Origin: Xestospongia bergquistia | Lineage: Eukaryota > Porifera > Demospongiae > Haplosclerida > Petrosiidae | Reading direction: 5' to 3' | NCBI GenBank assembly: GCA_963965975.1 | Contig: OZ014424.1 | Span: forward strand, 4,154,001 to 4,218,000 | Length of the DNA stretch: 64,000 bases | Translations under genes and position numbers: made by a program | The notes under the pieces: generated by a model | Database searches by the model: none | Seen by the model: only the letters and a program-made list of their open reading frames with translations | Told to the model about the DNA's origin: nothing | In this document: piece after piece, positions 1-12,074 of the stretch | Layout of the letters: each line of letters opens with the position of its first letter | How positions within the stretch are numbered: the stretch's first letter is position 1

Positions 1-85
1 TATTCATTTAATTATTGTTACTACGTGATGTTTAGTACCATTTAATTGTTTGTTATCTACGATTATCTTTTAATTGTTTATCTAG

Positions 86-2956
86 GTGATGTTGCCTGGA
101 GACTGTATGACACATACGGTTTCCCTGTGGATTTGACTCAATTAATGGCTGAAGAGAGACATGTTCAAATTGATATGGAAGGCTATGAGAAAGCCAAACA
201 AATATCACAAGTTAGTGCTCACATAACGATGTAATAAAAGATCATAATAGTCTCGTTCCCAGACCTACCTGAGTGAATTGGTCTGGAAATGAGACTAAAT
301 TCATAATTTAGTTGGATTATTTTATTTCCCATTCATTCTATCTATTTCAGTTAGTTTTCTACTCTTGAGTAACTGAAAATTTGACAACTACAACAATGCT
401 ATTTTATACTCACATATATTATGGTTTTATGTCTGTACATTTTGCTAGCCTCTTGCCTGTATTTTGATCAGAAGTCATCTTTTGAAGTGTATGATGAATA
501 ATTAACCCTTGTGAGATGGTGTCCTAACTACAGCAGTAAATAGAAGTGTTTTAGTTGCCTCTAAACTTAGTCAGCTCATATATTGATATAAGAAAATATA
601 TAGTATACCATATCACCACTCAGTCTATCACAATATATCAATATCTTGATAAATTGTGGTAATACTATAAATAGATATGTAAGATCCTTTTCAAGCCTCA
701 TTCTGTTTGCATGTGTTTAAGCAAATATGTTCATCTAATAATTTTTTAATTATAACTCTTTAATTTTGTTATATCTAATGCTCTTTATTTGTTGTTATTA
801 GGAGATATCTCGTGGAACAGGAGGTGGAGTTGATGAAACTGTTAATTTGGATGTTCATGCAATTAGTGAATTAAAATCAAAGGGACTTCCTCCAACAAAT
901 GATCTTCCCAAATATAAATACACTGCTGATGATAAAGGCACCTACAGTAAGTACTATTACTACAATATATGTACTGGATATTAAAATACTATATAATAGT
1001 TAGTGACCTTGTTAATGGTCTCTAACCTATGTTACTACAGCCACTAATTTCCCTGTGAAAAACAAGTAATATGAGAGCTTTGACCTAAATTTTTTTCAGT
1101 GCTTCAAAAGTACTTAAATTAAATTAGTACATAATACATTTATTGTACAACTTCTGATTTACGTTCTATAGCTACTTGTTAATATATAATATGTACAGGT
1201 GCCAGGGCTGGGGTCAAATACATAAGTATTTGTATTTTGCTGTATTTAAATACTTTTTTTGAGTATTTGTATTTGTATTTGTATTTTGAATTTCTGAAAC
1301 AGGAAGTATTTGTATTTGTATTTCAAATACTTCGTGTAATCTTCAAATACTGCTTTTTAAATTGTTTGTTTCTGTGGAAAGACTATTCAGCATAGCAGGA
1401 AAAGTTTTCGCTCTAATCAATGTCACCTAACCAACAAAACATTTGAAGAACTTATGTTTATTAGATGCAATCAATAATTTGTAATGATTAATTGATTACA
1501 TGTAAAAGCAAATAATGGGGATATGCTGGGATAGTATAAAGAAGTATTTGGAAAGTATTTAAATACTTTTCAAAGTATTTGTATTTGTATTTGAAATACA
1601 TTCCTGCTAGAAGTATTTTTATTTGTATTTTGTATTTTATATTTTGAGAGTATTTGTATTTGTATTTAAATACTATTCAATGTATTTGACCCCATGCCTG
1701 TCAGGGGCTAAGACAATCTGTTTGGTCAATTCATGTGGTACATGAATATGTATGTGTATCTGTGATATGATACCATAGAATTTCAAAGTGCTGAATCAAG
1801 ATACAGTATTATGACATAATGTCACATGCAGCATGTTATAGCACAGTTCGTATTATATATACTATAATGTACTGTTGTATGTAACAACCCTTGAACCTGT
1901 GGCCTACCACCTAGCTTACATAATACCACTCTGTATCTCCCAATACAATCCTTAATATTGAGCGTTAACTTGTACATGTACTGTTTGCTTACCTCAATTT
2001 AATATACCTCTTTATTAAAGTACCACCCGTTAATAATTGCTGTGTCGACAACCATCATTCCATTTAATGCCTTAATCAAAGCTAATCCTTTACACTAGCA
2101 ACATGCATTGATTCATCAATATTTACTTTTAATAATTGATAAATGCTATTATTTTATTATTCTATAGAGTTTCAGTCTTGTGAAGGTACTGTTGTAGCTT
2201 TACGTTACAATAAAGGATTTGTAGATGATATAACATCAGGACAACTGGCTGGTATACTAGTTGATCAAACCTGTTTCTACGCTGAACAAGGAGGACAAAT
2301 ATATGATGAGGGATTTATCAACAAATTTGGAGATGATGTAAGACAAAGTAATAGACAGTATTATAGCTATAAACTATAATTGTAATGCATGGCTATAGTT
2401 TTGAAGGCTCAATCTGGATATAAAAGATTGTTCATTGTTTATTGGAGGTCTTTCTATACTCCTCTTGTGTGAATATTCTCATTTGTACAAAGATGACTAC
2501 GTGTACACATACTTAGTAGTTAATAGATAATATGCACATTTGACACACCCACTAATAAATATTAAAGTACAACACTGAATATTGACTGAAGTAGATGTTT
2601 GATTCAAACACCTGACTTGTTGTACATAGTTGATTTCCTCTGGGAATCTCTTCTTTACTATGGTAACCTTATTACATTTACTATGGTAACCTTATCTAAC
2701 ATTACATTAAAATGTATCCTAACTGATCGTATGTTTACTGTTGACCTTTGACCTATAACTTTTAAGTAATCATACATATTAATCTACTTGTTATGTGTCT
2801 GATAGGAGACTGAGTTTATTGTACGTGATGTACAAGTGAGAGGAGGTTATGTACTGCATGTAGGATCAATTGAAGGACATCTCAAAGTAGGAGATAAAGT
2901 CACACTCACTATTGATGGGGTAAGTCTATGATGACTGCTACTGTTAATAATGTGAT

Positions 2957-3009
<53 letters not shown>

Positions 3010-3497
3010 CCTCCCTCCCTCCCTCCCTCCTCTCAGGAGCGTCGTAGTGATGTTATGAAGAACCATACTGGAACACATGTTCTCAACTTTGCTTTACGTA
3101 AGGAGCTAGGAGAAGCAGATCAAAAAGGATCTCTAGTTGCTCCTGATAGATTAAGATTTGACTTCACAGCTAAGGTACATTAGTACACTACTACAGCTTA
3201 GCTAGCACCAGATATGACCTATGAACATTGGGTATAATTAAATAGCAAAACAAGAGATTATAATCATTTACAATCATCCTAAGATTACATTGCGTTTTGA
3301 TGGTACTCTTATTGCTATGAAGAACTACAGTTTACCAAGTCTAAAGACTGGAGAGTTGGAGAAATCTATGGTGCTATTCAAAGATATTTTTTTCATCACA
3401 TAACCTCAATTGGCCACATCCAAATCAAAATGCTTGCAATAGCAATAATTAAATTCTTTGGTTGTAATGTGCATTTGTGGTTAAAAGTGATGGGATT

Positions 3498-3536
<39 letters not shown>

Positions 3537-5860
3537 TACCAACAGTGTAAAACAATCTTAGGAATGTCTGGCACACTGAACATGCCAGGTGGAAAAATTT
3601 GATATGAGATTTTTTGGCTTTTTAGTAATTGTTTGTTGTCACACACACAATTACTTGCTTCTTTGTCTCTTTTAACCTACTTAACATAATTTAGAAGAAA
3701 TTTTAACCAAATTTTTGCTATCTTAACAATATAGAATTTTTTATTTGATGGTTGATACAATGACATTGTTTACTGTAATACAATGTATGTCTTTAATATT
3801 AGGGTGCTATGACAACAGAGCAGATCAAGATGTGTGAGAAAATCACTCTAGAAATCATCAAAGCTAATCATCCTGTTTATGCTAAAGAGACACCACTCCC
3901 TGTAGCTAAAGAAATACAAGGTCTCCGTGCTGTTTTTGATGAGGTCAGCACAATAAATGTACATGTGCTTTTAAGTTACATTAGATATTAAATAGAATAT
4001 TTATAATTGCTGGTGTATTAGAACCTATATCTGTTTAATGATGAGTACAAAGGTCATATTGTCCATGTAGTAGAACCTGTGAAAAGTGTGTGTGTGTGTG
4101 TGTGTGTGTAATGATGAGTACAAAGGACATATATCTATCATTGTAGGTATATCCTGATCCAGTACGTGTGCTAAGCATTGGTGTACCAATTGAGACATTA
4201 ACAGAAGATCCAACTGGTCCATGGGCTATTGATAACTCTGTTGAGTTTTGTGGCGGAACGTAAGTCTCTCTCTCCTAATGAAGAGTCTCTTTATACAATA
4301 GTAATAATTTATATCTGTTTTATTAGACATTTACTTTTCTCTGGACATATTGAGTCTTTTGCTATTGTTACTGAAGAAGCTATTGCTAAAGGTATTAGAC
4401 GTATCGTTGCTTTGACTGGTGAAGAGGCAGTGAAGGTAAGTACAAAAATAATAACAATGTATGTTTTAAAAGTACCGATAAATGTTTGACTACCAGACAC
4501 TACTAGTTTTTGTGGTTTTTGAGAGTTAGAATAATAATTGCTAAAACGATGTCTGCTATAGATTTCTTGCCAGACACACAAAGCATACTAGACAGTCAGT
4601 CCCACTTGTTGTGTTTTATAACATTGTTGTATTCAACTTTCTAAGCCAATTAATAAAATGTAACTTCACATCTGTTCACACACCGCAACCAACAAAATAA
4701 TTATCTTAGTAGGAGTGCTATGAGGATGATTTTTGTTATAGACTTGTGCTTCCAGCTTTTTAAACTTCATTAATATTGAAATACACTTTAACAGTTGGAC
4801 TATTAAAACAATCTTAAGATATTCTTGTTTGACTACAAGTAATTATAGTGCTCTATTGGGCGTGGTTGGTGGTGTTTATTGGGTGTGGTTGATGATATTC
4901 TATTGGGTGTGGTTGATGATGTTCTATTAGGTATAGCAATGGTGTCTTATTAGGTATGGCAACTAGGTTCTATTGATGTGGTTGACGATGTTTTATGGAG
5001 GGTGTGTCTTATTAGGTATGGGAATTGTATTATATTGGATGTGGTTGATGATGTTCTATTGGATATGGTTGATGATGTTATATTGGGTGTGGCAGTAGTA
5101 TTTTATTGAATGTGCCAAAGATTGTCTATTGGATGTGGTTGATGATGTTCTATTGGATGTGGTCGATGATGTTCTATTGGATGTGGTCGATGATGTTCTA
5201 TTGGATGTGGTTGATGATGTTCTATTGGATGTGGTCGATGATGTTCTATTGGATGTGGTTGATGATGTTCTATTAGGTGTGGCAGTGGTATTTTATTGAG
5301 TGTGCCAAAGATTGTCTATTGGGTGTGGTTGATGATGTTCTATTGGGTGTGGCAATGGTATTTTATTAGGTGTGGTTGATGATTTTCTATTGGATGTGCC
5401 AATAGTGGTCTATTGGGTGTGGCTCAGAAACATGTTATTAATATTATAGTATTACATGAAGTATATTTGTTCCTAACAAATATTTTATGATTAATTATAT
5501 TTTTAGGCTCATAAACGAGCAGGAGTATTAGAAAAAGAAGTGAACAGGATATGTTCTAAAATTCAACAAGAGTTAGGTAATGGCTCCATTACTGCCAAAG
5601 AAGCAAACAAACTCATTGTCAAGCAAGGAGATGTAAGAACCATATCTTTAGCTACAGACCATTGCTTATTTTGTATGTACTATCAAGTATATTATATGCC
5701 TGACTATTTCGTATCTATTATATCATATTTAGATATTGTCTTCTGCTGTGATTTCTCAATGGAAGAAAGATGAACTGAGAGAACAATTAAAAGATGTTAA
5801 AAAATCAGTTGATGATGCTGATAAAGCTACCAAAGCGTTACTTATACAAAAGGTATTTTT

Positions 5861-5891
<31 letters not shown>

Positions 5892-8592
5892 TTATTATTA
5901 AGGAGTGACATATTATTAATATTTGGATTATTGTATATTGTGTAGTCTATTGATCGTGCTAAAGAAATAATACAGAATATTGATCAATCTAAAACACCAT
6001 TTGTTGTGGAAGTTTTTGAAGCTGAAGGTTTGTCCAAGGTATATCAATAAAGTGATTTTTGAAGTCGTTTTGAAGTAATGCTCACCCACACCATATTCAT
6101 TGCTGTCTCTGTGTAAATGACCCATTCTATTATATCCTACAACAATCCTGTAGGCTTTGGATAGTGCTCTCAAACAATTCAAGTCTCTGGCTCCATCAAC
6201 TGCTGCTCTTCTATTAAGTTTGGATCATGAGAACAAGAAAGTACTTTGTCTTGCTCAAGTACCAAAGGTAAGTCTCAATATTTTACACATATATGCATAA
6301 AGTCAAGGTAGATTAGTTAGTGATGCATGCTTTGAGTGTTATACAAATAGCGTTCACATAACTCACTACATGTAACACGAATTATTTAGCATAGTATGTG
6401 AACAATTGTATATAGTACACTTCAAAGTAACTACAATTTCTTGAATTGTTCTGTCTTGTCCTACGTTTGCAATTTGTTCCTGGTCAACCTTGTTTATTAA
6501 ATATACTGTTCCCAAAGTACTCCTCCCTGTATATTGTATTTTATTAAATATACTGTGCCCAAAGTACTCCCCTGTATATTGTATTTTATTAAATATACTG
6601 TGCCCAAAGTACTCCTCCCTGTATATTGTTTTTATTAACTCTACTGTTCCCAAAGTACTCCTCCCTGTATATTGTATTTTATTAAATATACTGTGCCCAA
6701 AGTACTCCTCCCTGTATATTGTATTTTATTAAATATACTGTGCCCAAAGTACTCCTCCCTGTATATTGTTTTTATTAACTCTACTGTTCCCAAAGTACTC
6801 CCCTGTATATTGTATTTTATTAAATATACTGTGCCCAAAGTACTCCTCCCTGTATATTGTATTTTATTAAATATACTGTGCCCAAAGTACTCCTCCCTGT
6901 ATATTGTATTTTATTAAATATACTGTGCCCAAAGTACTCCTCCCTGTATATTGTTTTATTAACTCTACTGTTCCCAAAGTACTCCTCCCTGTATATTGTA
7001 CATATGCACTCAAGAGACCAGCTACAATTTCACATCATTTAGTGTACACATATGTGGTTTAGAGTGAGTACAAGGTAGTAGTAGGTGAAGAGATATATCA
7101 TCAGGTGTTCTTCCTGACATAGCGACATTAAAATGTATGAGAGTCTCTAACAATTGAAACCCACAGAACTTATTTTTTGGAAAAACAATTAATTTCTATC
7201 ATTGAGTTTTCAGTAGCTGAACACACCCATCCTGTGTACTCTGTTAATTTAGTTTTACAACATAATATGCAGTATTGACATATTTAATATGACATCATTA
7301 CTCATTTAAGGCATAAACTGATTTTAATGCAAAGCCCTTTTCTTTGAAGCCTGACTCCAATAAATCCAGACCAATATTCCTAACTTAATCAGATGACCTC
7401 AAAGTCAACAGCATGTTGACAACTGGTAACACATGTGTGTGTACTTTGTCTTAGCCTCACAAAGTCTTATAACAATACTTGGTCAGATACCACAAAAATA
7501 ATAACAAAACATGTACTATTGACCCTGTAATGTAGTGTATTATAGTATTAACACTGTACAATACTAGACTAATGTAGTGTATTATAGTAGTATTAACACT
7601 GTACAATACTAGACTAATGTAGTGTATTATAGTAGTATTAACACTGTACAATACTGGACTAATGTAGTGTATTATAGTAGTATTAACGCTGTACAATACT
7701 GGACTAATGTAGTGTATTATAGTAGTATTAACGCTGTACAATACTAGACTAATGTAGTGTATTATAGTAGTATTAACACTGTACAATACTAGACTAATGT
7801 AGTGTATTATAGTAGTATTAACACTGTACAATACTGGACTAATGTAGTGTATTATAGTATTAACACTGTACAATACTAGACTAATGTAGTGTATATAGTA
7901 GTATTAACAATGTACAATACTGGACTAATGTAGTGTATTATAGTAGTATTAACACTGTACAATACTAGACTAATGTAGTGTATTATAGTAGTATTAACAC
8001 TGTACAATACTAGACTAATGTAGTGTATTATAGTAGTATTAACACTGTACAATACTAGACTAATGTAGTGTATTATAGTATTAACACTGTACAATACTAG
8101 ACTAATGTAGTGTATTATAGTAGTATTAACAATGTACAATACTAGACTAATGTAGTGTATTATAGTAATATTAAATGCACAATACTGGGCTATTACTATC
8201 ACGTATAGTAATATTAAGTGTATAATATTTGGCTAATGTATAGTAGTGATATTATATGTACAATACTGGGCTATTACTAGCACATACAATAGCTAATATG
8301 CTAGCAGCAGGTTACATTGCTACATCAGTATTATATTTGCTAATGCAAGTACACTACTCTTTCCTGGATTAGCTTTGGTTAAAGACTATAGTAGCTAATA
8401 TTACTCTCTTCCTGTTTACAGGTTCTAATAGATCAAGGTCTTAAAGCTGATGAATGGGTAAAAGCTGTATCAGTGCCAATTGATGGTAAAGGAGGAGGAA
8501 AAGACAATAATGCTCAAGCTATTGGTATTAATGTTGACAAGTTGAAGGATGCTGTGGAAGTGGCTAAACAATATGCAACCTCTTGTATTTGA
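86..8592 (+). CDS. AARS1: Alanyl-tRNA synthetase, cytosolic type (3' part; 5' end outside window)
   Basis: The enzyme charges tRNA-Ala and hydrolyses mischarged Ser/Gly-tRNA-Ala in the cytosol. Thirteen exons are visible: 86-210, 802-946, 2168-2337, 2806-2919, 3037-3174, 3803-3943, 4147-4259, 4327-4435, 5507-5632, 5733-5852, 5946-6038, 6154-6267, 8422-8592. All have GT-AG borders and together give about 559 aa. The first exon carries the YDTYGFP stretch that follows the catalytic core. The third contains AEQGGQIYD of the editing domain. The fifth has the HTGTH zinc/editing motif and exon 8 completes CGGTH, the second half of the metal site. The last exon is the C-Ala domain, ending TGA at 8590-8592, with a possible ATTAAA poly(A) signal at 8636. 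The aminoacylation domain lies left of the window. The [12 protein letters not shown] stretch favours the cytosolic over the mitochondrial paralogue. Introns are inflated by repeats. Confidence 0.95.
248..297. repeat. Short hairpin element in AARS intron
   Basis: A 50-bp imperfect palindrome begins TAGTCTCGTTCCCAGACC and ends GGTCTGGAAATGAGACTA. The outer arms pair, leaving a small centre. A related hairpin lies at 25029-25095, so this is probably a dispersed miniature inverted-repeat element and not a gene feature. Confidence 0.55.
1203..1700. mobile_element. hAT-like MITE in AARS intron
   Basis: This is a 498-bp element with terminal inverted repeats. The left end is CAGGGCTGGGGTCAAATAC. 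The right end, reverse-complemented, is CAGGCATGGGGTCAAATAC. The interior is built of GTATTT repeats in both orientations and has no coding potential. Flanking 8-mers acaggtgc (1195-1202) and tcaggggc (1701-1708) match at 6 of 8 positions and look like a decayed 8-bp target-site duplication. CAGGG-type ends plus an 8-bp duplication are typical of hAT transposons. The family assignment is inferred from these ends only. Confidence 0.6.
2958..3030 (+). repeat. (CT)n/(CCTC)n microsatellite forming a polypyrimidine tract
   Basis: An unbroken pyrimidine run of CT then CCTC units ends six bases before the AARS acceptor AG at 3035-3036. It therefore serves as the polypyrimidine tract of that 3' splice site. 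Confidence 0.85.
3505..3533. repeat. (CA)n microsatellite in AARS intron
   Basis: This is a simple CA dinucleotide run. A GT run at 4087-4108 lies in the next intron. Both are non-coding. Confidence 0.9.
4852..5424. repeat. 24-bp minisatellite in AARS intron
   Basis: About two dozen degenerate units of roughly 24 bp fill most of the intron between the exons ending 4435 and starting 5507. The consensus resembles TTCTATTGGATGTGGTTGATG. Copies are most uniform at about 5110-5275 and more diverged toward both ends. Confidence 0.85.
6498..6993. repeat. 47-bp minisatellite, 11 copies
   Basis: Eleven tandem units each carry CCCAAAGTACTC followed by CCTGTATATTG. Some copies lack 2 bp, and two sequence variants alternate (ATATACTGTGCCC and CTCTACTGTTCCC). 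Alternating variants suggest the array grew by multi-unit duplication. It lies in the last AARS intron. Open frames across it are repeat artefacts. Confidence 0.9.
7528..8175. repeat. 45-bp minisatellite, about 15 copies
   Basis: Units run CTAATGTAGTGTATTATAG plus AGTATTAACACTGTACAATA. Because 45 is a multiple of three, the minus strand stays open and reads [15 protein letters not shown] again and again. This is a repeat artefact and not a gene. It lies in the same last AARS intron as the 47-bp array. Confidence 0.92.
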
Positions 8593-8842
8593 ATGTTTTA
8601 TGAGTTAATTGATGTTCAATATGAACGTATCTTGAATTAAATTGTACTGTGATTTGTTTATTAGGTTTTCTTAATTGATTATCGACACAATATAATTATT
8701 TTAAATGATATTTAATTATACTGGAATGTAGTAAGTTGTTATTATAAATATTAGTGAGACTTGTGCACATAATGAACTACTGACTACTGATTACAATAAT
8801 TATTAGAGAATTCAGTGTATTTGACTTTGATGAGCAGAGCAG

Positions 8843-11800
8843 CTAGAGACTGTATAAGACAAAAACAGATTGTGGTCACAATACATTTCATTTATAGATT
8901 GAGGGAACATTGTGGTGAGTAACACTTACTGTGAAGTATCACTATTGTAATTTCCATCATCTGTAGTGAACACACAACATATTCATAATAACTTGTCCAA
9001 TTAAAGACAACAGTTGTACTTACCACATTTCAGATAACTATCAGTAAAAGTTCCTTCAATAGGATGGCCATCATTTGTTGAGCACCACGATATACCACAT
9101 ACATAATTTGTTTGTAAGGGATTGAAGATATGGTTGTCATTTTTAGAACAGGATGGCTCAAATGGATAGGCCATTAAGATTGTTACATTAGGATTCTTAG
9201 TTAGTGCTATACACTGACGAGCAAGATTCATTATAATCTCATAGCGCTTCACATAATACTCGCTAATTGACAAATTAGGAAATAGAGTATCTCTTAAAAC
9301 TCTTAACTTGAACTCTGTACAGTCTAAAGTGACAAAAAGAATATTAATAGTCTAACTAACAACATAATGTGTGTTACATAATACAGTCAGAGTTGTTTAT
9401 TGTTTGTAAGAGTTGTTAAACTATGATATGAATGATGGTATGAGTGATGAAACAAATATAGGAAACTAGTGGATTGTTTCACTTACTTTGACATTTTCCA
9501 CTGTGTCTCACAATAATATTTGTCTTATCAATACAGTTTTGTTTCTCTAATTCACACTGATTTAAGTAAGTCTTCCCATCACAGCCACAAACATGTTGTA
9601 CTTCTGAAGGACATTTATCATCACAACTAAGGGAGAAAAAATGATATACATTGTAATGATTAGAATTTGAAATATGGTTGTACTTTTTTCTGCATGCAGC
9701 TTACCTGCTTCTGACACAGGTTTCATTGACACATTCATAGCCAACAGTACAATTTGGTTCACAATAATCTGTGAAAAGAAAAGGAGCTGATGAATCAAAT
9801 TATATACACACTGCTACTATATATATATATATGCTATGATTTTAAAACAATTTTATAATTATAAAAGTTCCTCTAGGATTATTTGATTGTACTGTTGTTG
9901 CTTTAAGGGACTGGATGGATTATTAGTAATTTTAAAGACTAGAGATTTAGCAGAAACTACAATACTGTTTAAAAAGTTTCTCAAGTTACAGAGCTCAGAA
10001 GCTTTGATCTGTCATGTCCAATTCAAAGCACTTGCTGTAAAAGTAATGATATTTGTTGGTTGCTATGAGTGTCAGTGGTTATTTTATGCAGGCTAATTTC
10101 ATGGATTCCTCTCAACAATGGCATACACCGATGAAATGGACATTACCTACATATATTTTCTTATAAATTTAATGTACTGAACATGACAGCATAATGGAGA
10201 ATACAGCATGTTGCCTACTACATGGCTGTTTATAATTACTGGAAGTAATGTTTGAACACAACCATGTTGCACTATTGCTTAGAATGAGCTTCCATGACGC
10301 CATATACATACCAGGTACAGTGATACAAACCAATAGTTTAATTGTTTGTAATACAGCTGTTGTGTTAATATAGAGCAATTTGAGCTAAGTAAACATTGTA
10401 GAACAGTTCATAGCACTACTGGACCTCTGGTAAGGGGATAAATGCAAGAAATACTAATCTATATTTTGACATCATTTTGAAGAGTAATAACCATTGACTA
10501 TACTGTATTCTTGTGAGATAAAAAAATCTCATTAGAGGGTTATCTGTTCAATAAACCTCTCATTGGATTACTGGATATTGGATTAATCCTGCTTGTATTA
10601 GACTCGTCCTTTGGAGTCTCCCAATATATTACAAACCCACACAATATCCAGCCATATTGGACACTTATCCATTCAATAATAATATTATATATAATTGTTG
10701 AATCTGGAGGCAAGAAATTGTAATCATTGCTGCATAGGAAAACTAGTCATGCTTAGGAATGCTTCTCAGAACTCACCACAACCGCAAGGATTCTTCATGA
10801 GTGTGACTACATATAGTAAAATGGTTTGTCTGTCTAATGAGCAATGTGGATTTGTTATCAAGTCTTGCAAATAATTGATAGTGAAAACAAAAATGTCATG
10901 CCAACTTTCAATTTCAACAAGTTACATCCTTTAAATTTAAACTGATATGATTGAAATCTTATATTACTTCTATTTCTTCAGATGTTAACGATATCTTGTT
11001 AGCTACTATGCAGAACATAACTCAATAATAAAAAATTCAATTTTATCTTTCAAATTTAATTATAAGAAGCAATTCAATTACTGATGTCAAATAAAACATT
11101 TTCTGGCATATCCTAGTCATCATAATGCACTATATAACATAAATACAAGTTGCTTTATTAAAGACTAATTGTTTCTTCAAGTCAACTGAACTGCTTTTAA
11201 ATCTTACTGCTTTAGAGTTAAGTTGGGATGTTTGGATGCAGCAAATAAATATTGACAATATTACTTATGTGATATAGTTATTTTGTATCAGGGGAGGCAT
11301 GTTGCATTAAATGTATCTCCTAGTAATACCATAATTATAGTTGGTATAATTCAGGGGACCTAATTATTTGGTATTACTAGGAGATACATTAAATGTATCT
11401 CCAAGTAATACCATAATTATAGTTGGTATAATTCAGGGACCTAATTATTGCAATTAATGAAGAAATGAAATAAGATATTCCAATATATTTTGGTAATTTA
11501 CGGGAGAAAAGTTTGCAAAGAATGGTTTCTTAATTATTTTACTTGTGGTAGATATGTGATGTAGGACTTTCACATTTATAACAAAGTCTGGCTATCTGAA
11601 ACTGGTAAGAAATTGGAATGTAGGTCTGACAAATCATCAATAAGCTTTATATACTGGACACACTTATAATCTGGTTGACCAGACATATATGGAAAAGTAA
11701 TTCTCCCGTGTGTTGCCTACCCACACACTATATTGAACACATGTATGAAGACCATGTACAATTATGGTTTTAATTTTTGTGGTTTGGCTTATTATCTATA

Positions 11801-12074
11801 ACCACAAAACTTTGAACCCCTCAAATTTTATAAACTATAATTATGGTATTATTAGTATAGTTATATACATACACGTGGTTTAAAACAAAGTTAGGATCAC
11901 GTGTGTCATAATGAGATGTATAAATTAATCTACCAGCTTACCTATAAAAGTAGAGTCATTGTCGTTTACTGGATTTGCATTAATTGTTGAGAAAAAAGTT
12001 AGTGCTGTTAACAAAATGAGAAGAGTTTTCTCTCCAATGATTGGTCTTTTTAGTAAGTGTTGCAGTCCAAACAT
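8843..12074 (-). CDS. Secreted follistatin/Kazal + thyroglobulin type-1 protein (SPARC/testican-like)
   Basis: The product is predicted to be a small secreted matricellular protein of about 224 aa. The exons, in order, are 12074-11942, 9768-9705, 9626-9487, 9323-9024, 8960-8930 and 8849-8843. Their sum is divisible by three. Exon 1 starts MFGLQHLL and has a hydrophobic signal peptide (LLILLTALTFF). Exon 2 gives a follistatin-type Cys stretch (DYCEPNCTVGYEC). Exon 3 is a Kazal domain (VCGCDGKTYLNQCEL). Exon 4 begins with a helical stretch like the start of a SPARC EC domain and then a thyroglobulin type-1 module (ISWCSTNDGHPIEGT). The last two exons encode only a short tail, and the 7-nt terminal coding exon is the weakest part. 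Family membership is inferred from domain order. Its 3' end faces that of AARS. Confidence 0.65.
9769..11941. other. Long intron of the SPARC-like gene
   Basis: This is 2.2 kb of AT-rich sequence between the signal-peptide exon and the follistatin exon. Apart from the inverted/direct repeat at 11309-11449, no convincing exon was seen. A possible extra minus-strand exon near 10778-10805 (NPCGC reading, good donor) was not needed for phase. Confidence 0.55.
11309..11449. repeat. 59-bp direct duplication with nested inverted repeat
   Basis: Two copies of about 59 bp (11309-11367 and 11390-11449) each contain AGTAATACCATAATTATAG and GGTATAATTCAGG. Between them, 11369-11390 is the reverse complement of 11310-11331. 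The stretch can therefore fold into a 22-bp-stem hairpin. Confidence 0.75.

Noticed and set aside
7457-8202. Two long minus-strand ORFs reading [15 protein letters not shown] repeatedly
   Set aside because: They are produced by a 45-bp minisatellite whose unit is a multiple of three, inside an AARS intron. They have no other protein character.
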